A DNA stretch of 64,000 nt from Gemmatimonadaceae bacterium (GCA_019637355.1 JAHBVT010000001.1:2015192-2079191), one strand, 5' to 3'. Positions 33,293 to 41,617 are shown, counted from the stretch's first letter. Notes: a model not told the origin generated them from the sequence alone. Numbers and translations: made by a program.

Positions 33293-34867
33293 GTGCCACA
33301 AGGCGAGAATCGATCCATCGAGACGCACCTGCGCGCCGCCGTCGAGTCCGCGCCGAGCGGACTCGTGATGGCAGACGCCACGGGCCGCATCGTGCTCGTG
33401 AACCGCGAGATCGAGCGGATGTTCGGCTATTCGCGGGAGGAACTCCTCGGACAACCGATCGAGATGCTCGTCCCGATGCGCGCGCGCGCCGCGCATCCGG
33501 ACTTTCGCTCCTCGTTCCTACGCGACCCGCGGGTCCGCTCGATGGGGGCTGGGCGCGACCTCTTCGGCGTGCGCAAGGACGGACTCGAGGTGCCCGTTGA
33601 GATCGGGCTGACGCCCGTTCCCACGGACGACGGGTTGTTCGTGCTGGGCGCCGTCGTCGACATCACGGCGCGCAAGCGGCTGGAGGAGGAGCAGCGTCTG
33701 CTCGCGGAGCAGTTGCGCCAGTCGCAGAAGCTCGAGGCCGTGGGGACGCTGGCGGGCGGGGTCGCCCACGACTTCAATAACCTGCTCGCGGGGATCCTGG
33801 GCTTCGCCGAGCTGATCCAGTCCTCCGCGACGCCGGGCTCGACGGTCCACGAGGACTCCACCGAGATCCTGAAGATCGCCACGCGCGGCAAGAGCCTGGT
33901 CGAGCGCATCCTGGCGTTCAGCCGTCGGCAGGAAACGCGCCTGAAGCCCGTCGCGCTCGGCGACGTCGTGCGCGAGATCCAGCAATTGCTGCGCGCCACG
34001 CTCCCGGCCGACATCGAAATCGTCGTCCGAAGCGCGGCCGATTTACCGCTCATCCACGCCGACAGCACCTCCGTGCATCAGGTGGTGATGAACCTGGCCA
34101 CCAATGGCGCCCACGCGATGCCGCAGGGCGGGCGGCTGGAGCTGGTGGCTGCTCCGCTGTATGTGCGCGACAGCATCGCGCGGGCAAACCCTGGACTGCG
34201 CGAAGGCCCCTACGTGATGCTCGAGGTCCGCGATAGCGGCGCGGGAATGCGGCCTGAGACGATGCGGCGCGCCTTCGAGCCCTTCTTCACGACCAAGCCG
34301 CTGGGGGAAGGGACCGGACTGGGGCTCGCGATGGTGCACGGCATTATGCACGACCATCACGGCGCGGTGCAGTTGGAGAGCGAACTCGGCATCGGCACGG
34401 TGGTGCGCTGCCTGTTCCCGGCGGTGGACGATGCCCCGCGTGACGCCGCCAGCATCGTGGAACTGGGGCCGCCGCTCGGGCACGGCGAGCTCGTGCTCTT
34501 CGTGGACGACGAGCCGGCCCTGCTCGCGGTCGGGCGGCGCCGGCTCGAGGCCCTCGGCTATGCCGTGCGCACGGCATCGTCGCCCGCCGAGGCCATCGCG
34601 CTACTCGACGGGTCCGGCATCGAGCCGGCGTTGCTCATCACCGATTACTCGATGCCCGGGATGACTGGGCTCGAGCTCGGCGCCGAAGTCAGCCGCCTGC
34701 GGCCGCGGCTGCCGGTGCTGCTGCTCACCGGCTTCATCTCGGATATTGCGGACGAGGTCAAGCTCCGCACGAATGTGAAGCAGGTCCTGCGGAAGCCGAT
34801 TACGATCGTGGAGCTTGCGGAGGCCTGTGCGCAGATGCTCGCGGCTGACGGGCGCCAGCCAGGCTGA
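33293..34867 (+). CDS. PAS sensor histidine kinase with C-terminal receiver domain
   Basis: A 524-residue soluble hybrid kinase. A PAS domain (about 8-125) starts at HLRAAVESAPSGLVMADATGRIVLVN and includes MFGYSREELLGQ. A short coiled coil leads to the H-box GGVAHDFNNLLAGILGFAEL (His159). The ATPase part has MNLATNGAHAMP, DSGAGM and GTGLGLAMVHGI. A receiver domain (about 405-520) has DDE and ITDYSMPG with phospho-acceptor Asp451. The GTG start was chosen because of the GGGGG run five bases upstream; an in-frame TTG at 33227 would add 22 residues. No transmembrane segment or partner regulator is adjacent. The 3' end overlaps the convergent metZ gene by 68 bases. Confidence 0.88.
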   Translation: MPQGENRSIETHLRAAVESAPSGLVMADATGRIVLVNREIERMFGYSREELLGQPIEMLVPMRARAAHPDFRSSFLRDPRVRSMGAGRDLFGVRKDGLEVPVEIGLTPVPTDDGLFVLGAVVDITARKRLEEEQRLLAEQLRQSQKLEAVGTLAGGVAHDFNNLLAGILGFAELIQSSATPGSTVHEDSTEILKIATRGKSLVERILAFSRRQETRLKPVALGDVVREIQQLLRATLPADIEIVVRSAADLPLIHADSTSVHQVVMNLATNGAHAMPQGGRLELVAAPLYVRDSIARANPGLREGPYVMLEVRDSGAGMRPETMRRAFEPFFTTKPLGEGTGLGLAMVHGIMHDHHGAVQLESELGIGTVVRCLFPAVDDAPRDAASIVELGPPLGHGELVLFVDDEPALLAVGRRRLEALGYAVRTASSPAEAIALLDGSGIEPALLITDYSMPGMTGLELGAEVSRLRPRLPVLLLTGFISDIADEVKLRTNVKQVLRKPITIVELAEACAQMLAADGRQPG

Positions 34868-36026
34868 CGCCGCGCAAGGCAGTTGCGAGGTCAGCGATCA
34901 CGTCGTCCGGGTGCTCCAGCCCGACCGAGATCCGGACCAATCCAGGTGTGATCCCCACCGATTGCCGCTCCTGCTCCGTGAGCTTCGAATGTGTGGTCGA
35001 GGCCGGATGCGTGACGATGGTCCGCACGTCGCCAAGGTTCGGGGAGTGAGAGCACAGCCGGAGTCCGTCAATCAGCTGGCGCGCCTCGTCGTAGTTCGCC
35101 ACCTCGAGCGTCAGCACGCCACCCCCCCATCGCATCTGTCGTGTCGCCAACCCGAACTGCGGATGCGAGGGCAAGTGCGGGTACCGCACCCGCCGCACGG
35201 CCGGATGGGTCTCCAACCATCGCGCCAGCTGCAGCGCGTTGGCCGAATGCCGCTCCATCCGGAGGGCCAGCGTCTCCAGACTCTTGCTCAGCACCCAGGC
35301 ATTGAATGGGCTCAGCGCGGGACCGGAGTGCCGCGCGAGAAACCGTGCCTCCGCCACCAAGTGTTTCGCGCCGACCACTGCGCCGCCGAGCGTGCGCCCT
35401 TGGCCGTCGACGAACTTGGTCGCCGAATGCACGACCAGCGACGCGCCGTATTCGAGCGGACGCTGCAGCACGGGGGTCGAGAACGAGTTATCCACCACCA
35501 ACGGGATGCCGCGCGCCTGCGCCAGGGCGCCGAGCCCCGCGAGGTCGACGAGGTCGAGGCCCGGATTCGACGGCGTCTCGACGAAGATGAGCTTGGTGTT
35601 CGGCCGCAACGCTGACGTGAACACCGCTGCCTCGCCGCCGTCCACATACGTGTGACTCACGCCCCATCGCGGGAACACGCGCGTCAGCAACTGGTGCGTC
35701 GAACCGAAGAGCGCCCGCCCCGCCACGATGTGGTCGCCCGCCGACACCATCGACGCGATGGCCGTGTACACGGCGCTCATTCCGGATGCCGTCGCGATCC
35801 CGTCGTCCGCCGCCTCGAGCAACACGAGCTTCCGGACGAACTCGTCCGAGTTCGGATTGCTGTACCGGCTGTACACCGGCCCCTCGCGCTCTTCTGCGAA
35901 GAGCGCCCGCGCCTGTTCGGCGTCGTCGAACACGAAGCTCGACGTGAGGTAGAGCGGCACCGAGTGCTCGCGAGAGGCGGAGGTCGGGTGCTGCGTGCGG
36001 ATGGCGAGCGTCTCAGGGCGTGGCAT
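34800..36026 (-). CDS. metZ: O-acetyl/O-succinylhomoserine sulfhydrylase (Cys/Met metabolism PLP enzyme)
   Basis: A 408-residue PLP enzyme of the gamma-family. Key pieces are YSRYSNPNSDEF, ATASGMSAVYTAI (phosphate loop), VETPSNPGLDLVDL, VDNSFSTPVLQRPLEYGA (PLP-binding Asp), VVHSATKFVDGQGRTLGGA (Schiff-base Lys), and SVGLEHPDDVIADLATAL. Next to metX and hom it should make homocysteine from O-acetylhomoserine and sulfide. Its start overlaps hom by 14 bases. The last ~20 residues (RQPRASAHRPPQAPRS) go beyond the usual family end and lie in the part overlapping the sensor kinase gene. Confidence 0.9.
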   Translation of the reverse strand: MPRPETLAIRTQHPTSASREHSVPLYLTSSFVFDDAEQARALFAEEREGPVYSRYSNPNSDEFVRKLVLLEAADDGIATASGMSAVYTAIASMVSAGDHIVAGRALFGSTHQLLTRVFPRWGVSHTYVDGGEAAVFTSALRPNTKLIFVETPSNPGLDLVDLAGLGALAQARGIPLVVDNSFSTPVLQRPLEYGASLVVHSATKFVDGQGRTLGGAVVGAKHLVAEARFLARHSGPALSPFNAWVLSKSLETLALRMERHSANALQLARWLETHPAVRRVRYPHLPSHPQFGLATRQMRWGGGVLTLEVANYDEARQLIDGLRLCSHSPNLGDVRTIVTHPASTTHSKLTEQERQSVGITPGLVRISVGLEHPDDVIADLATALRGVSLAGARQPRASAHRPPQAPRS

Positions 36027-36993
36027 TCGAAGTTCCGTGACGGAGGATGTCGGCGAGCAGGGCGGACGCCGTGGCCGGGCCACCGGCACCGGCGCCGGCG
36101 ACCGTGAGCGTGCCCGTACTCTCGCTCTCGAGTTGAATGAGGTTCTGCTCGTCGCGCACCTGCGCGAACGGGTGGCCGCGTGGCACGACGCGCGGTGCGA
36201 CGCTGCAGTGGACGCCGTCGCCGACGCGCACGGCAGTCGCCACCAGACGGATGGCCCGACCGCGCCGTGCCGCCTCGCGCGCCTGCGCCCCGAGCTCCGC
36301 GCCGATCCCGTGCGTGCGCACCGCAATCGTCGAGGGGTCCACGCCGAAGCCGAGCCAGGCGAGCACGGCGATCTTGTCGGCCGCATCGGTGCCGTCGAGG
36401 TCACGCGTGGGGTCCGACTCGGCAAATCCGGACTGCTGTGCGGCGCGCAGGGCGTCGTTGAACGACGCGCCGCGCTCGACCCGTGACAAGATGAAGTTCG
36501 TCGTGCCGTTCAGCACGCCGCGAATCCGGTGCAGCCCTTGCCCCGCAAGCGAATCGCGAAGCAGACGCACGATGGGGACGCCGCCGCCGACGGCCGCCTC
36601 GAAGTCGAGGGCCGCGCCGGCGCTACGGTGTCGCTGCGCCAGCGCCGCCAGCGCCGGTCCCTCGACGCGCAGCAGCGCCTTGTTGGCCGTCACAAGCCGT
36701 CGGCCGCGTCGCAGGGCGCCGCGCGCCAGCGTCCCCGCCGTCGTCGTGCCTCCGATTGCCTCCACGACGACGTCGGCGGGCGTCGCGAGGAACTCGTCCG
36801 CATCGTCCGTGAGCAACGCGCGGTCCAGCCGCAGGGCACGGGGGCGACGCAGGTCACGGACCAGCACGCGCGTCAGGCCGTATGTGACGCCGGTCCGGCG
36901 CGCGATCTCCGGTCCGTGGCGGTCAAGCAAGTCCAGCAGTGCGGCGCCGACGGTTCCACAGCCGGCGAGGGCAACCGAGATGACGCGGCTCAC
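36013..36993 (-). CDS. hom: homoserine dehydrogenase (no ACT domain)
   Basis: A 326-residue enzyme that reduces aspartate semialdehyde to homoserine. The Rossmann motif VALAGCGTVGAALLDLL is at the N-terminus. VVVEAIGGTT, LVTANKALL, EAAVGGGVPIVRLL, GVLNGTTNFIL, and ESDPTRDLDGTDAADKIAVLA (catalytic region) follow. The family often carries a C-terminal ACT domain for threonine feedback; at this length it is absent, so threonine inhibition is not expected. The GTG start overlaps the metX stop by four bases (GTGA). As the middle gene of metX-hom-metZ, it is dedicated to methionine synthesis under SAM control. Confidence 0.92.
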   Translation of the reverse strand: MSRVISVALAGCGTVGAALLDLLDRHGPEIARRTGVTYGLTRVLVRDLRRPRALRLDRALLTDDADEFLATPADVVVEAIGGTTTAGTLARGALRRGRRLVTANKALLRVEGPALAALAQRHRSAGAALDFEAAVGGGVPIVRLLRDSLAGQGLHRIRGVLNGTTNFILSRVERGASFNDALRAAQQSGFAESDPTRDLDGTDAADKIAVLAWLGFGVDPSTIAVRTHGIGAELGAQAREAARRGRAIRLVATAVRVGDGVHCSVAPRVVPRGHPFAQVRDEQNLIQLESESTGTLTVAGAGAGGPATASALLADILRHGTSNATP

Positions 36994-38012
36994 GCGTGCA
37001 CCTCCGCGAGGACGTCCCGGAGCAACGCGCTCACCTGGGCGTGCTCGATCAAGAACGCATCGTGTCCGTGCGCGGAGTCGATCTCACGGTACCGCCCGCC
37101 GGCCGCGCGCACCCACGCTGCCACTTCGCTCGCGTCGCAGAAGCGATCACCGGGAATACCAATGCCGGTCAGACGCGTCCCGGACGCGCGCAGCCGTTCG
37201 CCCGCACCGCCGCGGGCGCTGCTGAGATCGTGCGTGTCCATCACGTCGAGGAGGAAGCGGTACGTCGCCGGGTCCATCCGCGCCGCCAGGCGCTGCCCGT
37301 GCGCGCTCAGCCACTCGCCCACCGCGAAACGCCCGCCCCGCGTCCGGTCGCGCCGGAAGCGCGCATCGAGCCCAGCCCCGGTCCGGTACGACAGCATCGC
37401 CACCTGCCGCGCGAGCGCCAATCCCTGCGCGCCCCCGGCGCTCAGCAACTCGCGCTGCACCTGCGACCACGCGATCGCGCCCGCGCCCAGTCGCATCGGC
37501 GCCGCGAACACCGCGGCGTGTCCGACGCGCCCCGGGAACGAGGCGACGAGCTCCAGCGCCACCATCCCGCCCAGCGATCCGCCGACGAGCAGCGCAACCT
37601 GCGCGATGCCGAGCCGCTCGAGCCACACGGCAACCGCCCGCGCCTGGTCGCGCACCGTGAGCGCCGGAAAGCGCTCCACGGTCGCCGGCCCGGAACTGCC
37701 GTAGCACGAGCCGAGCAGGTTCGGCGCGAGAATCGCCCAGCGTGTGGTATCGAGGGCGCGGCCCGGTCCGATCTGCGTCCGCCACCACTCGCCCGCGGCA
37801 TCCGCCGAACCGGTCAGGGCGTGCAGGACCACGACGGCGCTGTCGCGACGCGCACCGAGCACACCGTCGCAGTGGAACGCCATCGTCGCCCCCGTCAGCA
37901 TCGCACCGCTGTCCAGCGGAATCGGCGGCAACGCCAGCCGTTCCAGCGCACGCGGGGACGACGAGGCAGGCAGTCGCAGGTTGGCGACAGGATCAGAGGG
38001 CACGGCGGTCAT
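36990..38012 (-). CDS. metX: homoserine O-acetyltransferase
   Basis: A 340-residue alpha/beta-hydrolase-fold acyltransferase. It has VVVLHALTGSADA, the substrate block GPGRALDTTRWAILAPNLLGSCYGSSGPAT, the nucleophile elbow GGSLGGMVALE (Ser146), a late Asp region (GIPGDRFCDASEV) and the final His in DSAHGHDAFLIE. The homoserine O-acetyltransferase signature is strong; homoserine succinyltransferase activity is possible in related enzymes. The ATG is preceded by GGAG with seven-base spacing. The mRNA leader holds a SAM-II riboswitch, a small ORF and two terminators. It is the first structural gene of the operon with hom and metZ. Confidence 0.92.
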   Translation of the reverse strand: MTAVPSDPVANLRLPASSSPRALERLALPPIPLDSGAMLTGATMAFHCDGVLGARRDSAVVVLHALTGSADAAGEWWRTQIGPGRALDTTRWAILAPNLLGSCYGSSGPATVERFPALTVRDQARAVAVWLERLGIAQVALLVGGSLGGMVALELVASFPGRVGHAAVFAAPMRLGAGAIAWSQVQRELLSAGGAQGLALARQVAMLSYRTGAGLDARFRRDRTRGGRFAVGEWLSAHGQRLAARMDPATYRFLLDVMDTHDLSSARGGAGERLRASGTRLTGIGIPGDRFCDASEVAAWVRAAGGRYREIDSAHGHDAFLIEHAQVSALLRDVLAEVHA

Positions 38013-38136
38013 CGGACGCTCCACGCAAGAGGATGCCGCGGAAACGCAAAGGCCCTCTCGGACGAGAGGGCCGCAGGAAGACCGGTGGCGACGCCGGTGG
38101 AAGAGAAAATACCCACGGCGAACGCCGCGGGTACAT
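37993..38136 (-). CDS. 47-codon upstream ORF between SAM-II aptamer and metX
   Basis: The ATG directly follows the last paired base of the SAM-II aptamer. AAGGAG lies ten bases before it, so it has a usable ribosome site that the riboswitch can hide. The predicted peptide (starting MYPRRSPWVF) is Arg- and Pro-rich, has no Met after the first residue, and resembles nothing I know. Both terminator hairpins lie inside this ORF. Its TGA is 20 bases inside metX in another frame, which would allow coupled re-initiation at the metX ATG. Its role is probably the act of translation rather than the peptide. It could also be a chance ORF. Confidence 0.5.
   Translation of the reverse strand: MYPRRSPWVFSLPPASPPVFLRPSRPRGPLRFRGILLRGASDDRRAL
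38041..38072 (-). terminator. second intrinsic terminator in the metX leader
   Basis: On the minus strand GGCCCTCTC-GTCC-GAGAGGGCC forms a perfect 9-bp stem with a 4-base loop (38072-38051), followed by TTTGCGTTTC. The T-run is short, so it may be a partial terminator or pause site. It lies within the upstream ORF, 39 bases before the metX start. Confidence 0.6.
38101..38133 (-). terminator. first intrinsic terminator in the metX leader, abutting the uORF start
   Basis: On the minus strand TACCCGCGGC-GTTC-GCCGTGGGTA makes a 10-bp stem with one G-U pair (38133-38110), directly followed by TTTTCTCTT. The 5' arm begins at the base after the uORF ATG, so a ribosome initiating there would cover it and prevent folding. 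This is a typical Rho-independent terminator. Confidence 0.75.
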
Positions 38137-38190
38137 CGCGTTTTAGCTCCTTGTTTTTCGTGGCGGCAATCGCGGCAAATGACCACGGGC
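38137..38190 (-). promoter_or_regulatory. SAM-II riboswitch aptamer
   Basis: The minus-strand RNA matches the SAM-II H-type pseudoknot. P1 pairs CGUGG (38187-38183) with CCACG (38163-38159). The L1-type AUUUG follows the 5' strand and AUUGC lies in the loop. The conserved AGCUAAAA is at 38148-38141. P2 pairs loop bases CGCG (38174-38171) with CGCG (38140-38137) just before the uORF AUG. Segment lengths agree with the metX SAM-II of marine metagenome origin as I remember it. SAM binding would stabilise P2 and hide the ribosome site AAGGAG. SAM-II is known mainly in front of met genes of Proteobacteria, and here too it precedes metX. Confidence 0.85.
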
Positions 38191-38206
38191 TTCAGTTGTG
38201 TAACGT

Positions 38207-38235
38207 AGGCTAAGCGAGAACCGACGATGCGTCAA
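38207..38235 (-). promoter_or_regulatory. sigma-70-like promoter of the met operon
   Basis: On the minus strand TTGACG (38235-38230) and TAGCCT (38212-38207) are separated by exactly 17 bases. Transcription would start near 38200, about ten bases before the SAM-II aptamer, so the riboswitch sits at the extreme 5' end of the mRNA. The promoter begins just after the stop of the upstream gene. Confidence 0.6.
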
Positions 38236-38247
38236 GCCACCCGACGC

Positions 38248-39426
38248 TCACGCGTAGAGCGCCGTCACCGCCGTCTCGAAATCCTCCGTGTGCCCGCCCG
38301 CGACGATCCGCACCGTCGCCTCGTACCCCGCCACCTTCAGTCGCCGCGCCGCCTCGAGCATCGTCGCGACCTCGAAGGTCTGCCCCTCGATTACGGCGAG
38401 GTACTGCTCGACTGCAGTGAGATAGCCCATCATCCCGCCCAACTCCGTGGGCGCATACACCTTGTGCGCGGCGCGCAGCGCCGCGACGCCGCTGTGATGG
38501 TCCGGCATCACGAGGTTCTCGCTGCCGCAGATGACCTTGAGCCGCGTGTTCGCCGCGCAGCGCGCGACGGCCGCCGCGTCGAGCGTCCCGCCCGCCGCAT
38601 TCACCACCAGCGCATCCATCGCCAAGGCCAGGAACTCCTGCTTGCGCTCCGGCCCCCAGGCGCGGATGCCCATCGCCTCCAACTCCGCACGGCGCTCCTC
38701 GCGCGACTCGCAGGCGAGAATCGTCACGCCAGCGTGCGTGCGCAGCCGCCTGATGATGTGCATCCCGATGTTGCCGCACCCGATGAGCCCCACCGTCGCC
38801 GCCGACATCTCAAGACCGAACGCCCGCAGCATCCCGAGCAGGATCTGGTAGTTCCCTTCACCGGTGGGCACCGACGTATCGGCCACCACGCTGCCGGCAA
38901 AGCGGGCGTTCAGATACTCCAGCGAACCCATCGCTCCGCCGTGCATCTTGCCGTGGCCGAGGTCCTGGCCGGTGGTGATGTGGATGCCGGCGTGCCGCTC
39001 GCAGTCGTTGAGGCAGTCGGCCGCCCAGGCCAGCATCTCGGCGTCTCGGACATTGCCCACACGGGACTCGGGCGTCGGCGCGAGCACGCACTTGCCGCCG
39101 ACCACCCGCGTCAGGTCGCGCAGTGCCAAGGGCCCGCCCACACCGATCACGCGCGACCAATGTACCTTCTCCTCCATCCCCATTGCGAGCGCGATGCTCT
39201 CGCGGTCCGTCGTGAAGTTCGGTGAGGCGATGCGCTCCAGCGGGGCGATACGGAATCCCCCCAGTGACAGCTTGCCGGACTGCGGCGGCGCGTGGGTGGC
39301 GATAGACAGGGTCCAAGGCTCCGCGGGGTGCGCGTAGCGATAGACCCAGACGTTGGGATTGCGGGTGTCGGCCAGCGCAGGGACCAGCGCGGCACACTCG
39401 CTCGGGGGGAGGACGGTGCGGTTCAC
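38248..39426 (-). CDS. Glu/Leu/Phe/Val dehydrogenase-like amino-acid dehydrogenase
   Basis: A 392-residue protein with an N-terminal region (about 1-190) resembling the dimerisation domain of amino-acid dehydrogenases: PLALRDLTRVVGGKCVLAP and then ITTGQDLGHGKMHGG. A C-terminal Rossmann domain starts at VGLIGCGNIGMHIIRRL, with ACESREERRAELEAMG after the NAD-binding strand and VICGSENLVMP later. The canonical catalytic Lys context KxxxGGxKG is not evident, so the substrate is uncertain. The GTG start lies seven bases after TAGGTT, again a leaderless-type promoter. Downstream, the met promoter begins at once. Confidence 0.62.
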   Translation of the reverse strand: MNRTVLPPSECAALVPALADTRNPNVWVYRYAHPAEPWTLSIATHAPPQSGKLSLGGFRIAPLERIASPNFTTDRESIALAMGMEEKVHWSRVIGVGGPLALRDLTRVVGGKCVLAPTPESRVGNVRDAEMLAWAADCLNDCERHAGIHITTGQDLGHGKMHGGAMGSLEYLNARFAGSVVADTSVPTGEGNYQILLGMLRAFGLEMSAATVGLIGCGNIGMHIIRRLRTHAGVTILACESREERRAELEAMGIRAWGPERKQEFLALAMDALVVNAAGGTLDAAAVARCAANTRLKVICGSENLVMPDHHSGVAALRAAHKVYAPTELGGMMGYLTAVEQYLAVIEGQTFEVATMLEAARRLKVAGYEATVRIVAGGHTEDFETAVTALYA

Positions 39427-39433
39427 GGGCAGA

Positions 39434-39439
39434 AACCTA
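39434..39439 (-). promoter_or_regulatory. -10 box TAGGTT, leaderless promoter of the dehydrogenase gene
   Basis: The minus strand reads TAGGTT, then seven bases, then GTG. There is no Shine-Dalgarno, so the transcript probably begins at or beside the start codon. Confidence 0.4.
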
Positions 39440-39514
39440 ACGCTGCGACTGGCCGAGGCGCGGTCCGCACCGGATATTCCCTCGGTCCCTTCGACTCCCC
39501 TTGGCCCGTCCCCG

Positions 39515-40834
39515 ATGCGCACGCTCCGCACCGCCACGCTCGCGCTGATCGTCTGCGCCGCTCCGCTCTCCGCGCAAGAGGTTCCGCTCCTGGCGGCCTA
39601 TGATACGGCTTGGCACACCATTGCGCGGACGTTCTACGACACCGCGCTCGTGAATGGCCGCTGGCGCAGCGTGGCCGATTCCATCCGCGGGACCTTGGGC
39701 ACTTCGCCCACTGAAGCACAGTTGCGCCGCGCCATTCGCGCGATGATCGCGGTACCGGGCCAGTCGCACTTCGCGCTCATCACCAGCGATGCCATACCCC
39801 GCGCCAAGGGCGGTACGGCCGCAGACGGCCCACCAGGCAGCGCCGGAGTCACGGTGCGCCTTGCCGGCGACACACTGATCGTCTGGCGCGTGGACCCCGC
39901 AGGCCCCGCGGCCGGCACCGGCATCCGGCCAGGGGACGCCATCGAGCGCGTGGACGACAACACCGTGACGATGATTCGTGAACGCCTTGCTACGGCCTTC
40001 CCCGACAATCCGCGCGAAGCCAATGGCCTGCTGCTGCAGGTCTTCACCGCAGTGCTCGACGGACCCGCCGGCTCGACGGTGGATGTCGGCACCCGACGCC
40101 TCGATGGCACGGCGGCCAACCTCACGATCACGCGCCGAGCAAAGTCCGGGCGGCTGCAACAGTACGGCAACCTCCCACCGATGGTCATCCAGGCCACGCT
40201 CGACACCACGATGGTGCGGGCCGGCTCGCGCGATGTCGCCGTGCCGGTCATCGCCTTCAGCGGCTGGTTCCCGGTCATCACGGCCGACCTCGACCGCTTC
40301 GCCTTCGGCGCCCGCAGCGCCGAAGCGGTCATCATCGACCTCCGCGGCAACCTCGGCGGCGTTGTCGGCATCATCGGCGGGTTCGCTGGACACTTCTCGG
40401 ACTCGACCTGGAGCTTGGGCTCGATGCGTGGCCGAGGGGCCACACTGCGGCTCGCCGCGAACCCGCGGCGCGCCACCTCGACTGGCGAACGCGTCGACGT
40501 GATCCGGGCCCCGGTCGCGATTCTCATCGATCCGCTGACCGCGAGCTCCTCCGAGTTCTTCGCCGCCGGAATGCAGGCGCTGGGCCGCGCCCGCGTCTTC
40601 GGCGAGGCCTCGGCCGGGCAGTCCCTGCCGGCCGCGATGAAGCGCCTGCCCAACGGCGACGTCCTGATGCACGCCATCGCCGACCACGAGGACGCCCGCG
40701 GTCGCCGAATCGAAGGCATCGGGGTACAACCCGACACTCCGACGCCACTCACCCGTAGTGGGCTGGCCGCCGGACGCGACGTCGCGCTCGAGGCGGCGCG
40801 CCGCTGGCTCGCCGATACGCTGTCCCGCCGCTAG
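39515..40834 (+). CDS. S41 family (tail-specific/CtpA-like) peptidase with PDZ domain
   Basis: A 439-residue secreted protease. A signal peptide (about 1-22, ending CAAPLSAQ) precedes an N-terminal helical region. A PDZ domain follows (GVTVRLAGDTLIVWRVDPAGPAAGTGIRPGDAIERVDD), and then the S41 core with VIIDLRGNLGG, VAILIDPLTASSSEFFAAGMQALGRARVFGEASAGQS and a late GVQPDTPTP. The Ser in TASSSEF is the expected nucleophile, and the Lys/Gln partner lies in the core. It acts in the periplasm. The start was set at the ATG that begins the signal peptide; the frame is open upstream by chance. Confidence 0.88.
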   Translation: MRTLRTATLALIVCAAPLSAQEVPLLAAYDTAWHTIARTFYDTALVNGRWRSVADSIRGTLGTSPTEAQLRRAIRAMIAVPGQSHFALITSDAIPRAKGGTAADGPPGSAGVTVRLAGDTLIVWRVDPAGPAAGTGIRPGDAIERVDDNTVTMIRERLATAFPDNPREANGLLLQVFTAVLDGPAGSTVDVGTRRLDGTAANLTITRRAKSGRLQQYGNLPPMVIQATLDTTMVRAGSRDVAVPVIAFSGWFPVITADLDRFAFGARSAEAVIIDLRGNLGGVVGIIGGFAGHFSDSTWSLGSMRGRGATLRLAANPRRATSTGERVDVIRAPVAILIDPLTASSSEFFAAGMQALGRARVFGEASAGQSLPAAMKRLPNGDVLMHAIADHEDARGRRIEGIGVQPDTPTPLTRSGLAAGRDVALEAARRWLADTLSRR

Positions 40835-40874
40835 ACTCCAAAGACGCCGTACCCCACCCCGCATCGAGGTCCCG

Positions 40875-41609
40875 ATGATTCGCCACTCGCTCCGCGTTGC
40901 CGCCACGCTCGTCGCCGTCGTGACGGCAAGCGCCGGTGCCCAGTCCCCGACTGAGATCGTTGACCGCTACAACAAGGCCGTCGACCCGCAGAACCGCCTC
41001 GCCTCTGTGCAGGGAATGAAGTCGTCGATGACGATGGACATCCCCGATATGGGGATGTCGATGACGATGAACCTGGTCGCGGCCTTGCCCAACAAGGTGG
41101 TGATTGAGTCTGAGCTGCCCGGGATGGGCACGCTCAAGCAGGGCTTCGACGGCAGCACCGCCTGGGCTTCCGATCCGATGCAGGGCCCGCGCCTGCTACA
41201 GGGCCTCGAGGCGGCCTCGATGGCCGAAGGCTCGGCGTTGGCGTCAATGAAGCGCACGCCGGAGCTCTTTACCGCGATGGAAGCGGCTGGGACCGCCGGC
41301 GAGGGCGACGACGCGGCGACCTGCGTGAAGTTCACCTGGAAATCTGGCCGCGAGACCGTCGACTGCTTCTCCAACGCGTCCGGCCTGCTCGTGCTCACGC
41401 GCACCACGCAGGAATCGCCGATGGGAAGCGTCGAAGTAGAGGCGAAGCTCTCGGACTACCGCAACGTCGGCGGGTTCATGATTGCGCACCGCACCGAGTC
41501 CTCGATGATGGGAATGCGGATGGTGATGGTGACGACGTCGGTCGAGTTCGGGCCGCAGCCGGCGGCGCTGTTTGAGCTTCCGGCCGAGATCAAGGCGCTG
41601 CGGCCCTGA
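40875..41609 (+). CDS. secreted protein resembling LolA/LolB-type outer-membrane lipoprotein sorting proteins
   Basis: A 244-residue protein with a signal peptide (about 1-22, ending ASAGAQ). The mature part starts with PTEIVDRYNKAVD and then repeats Met-rich amphipathic strands (MTMDIPDMGMSMTMNLV). The layout of a half-barrel that could hold lipid (KVVIESELPGMGTLKQGFDGSTAWASDPMQGPRLL) is like LolA-related domains often called outer membrane lipoprotein-sorting protein. A GAGGT Shine-Dalgarno five bases upstream supports the start. It is likely co-transcribed with the hydrolase gene that starts nine bases after it. Exact role unknown. Confidence 0.65.
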   Translation: MIRHSLRVAATLVAVVTASAGAQSPTEIVDRYNKAVDPQNRLASVQGMKSSMTMDIPDMGMSMTMNLVAALPNKVVIESELPGMGTLKQGFDGSTAWASDPMQGPRLLQGLEAASMAEGSALASMKRTPELFTAMEAAGTAGEGDDAATCVKFTWKSGRETVDCFSNASGLLVLTRTTQESPMGSVEVEAKLSDYRNVGGFMIAHRTESSMMGMRMVMVTTSVEFGPQPAALFELPAEIKALRP

Positions 41610-41617
41610 GCTCGGCG

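Noticed and set aside
38012-38186. N-terminal extension of metX starting inside the riboswitch
   Set aside because: The extra 58 residues would be translated from the SAM-II aptamer and both terminators, and no MetX has such a head; the ATG at 38012 has its own ribosome site.
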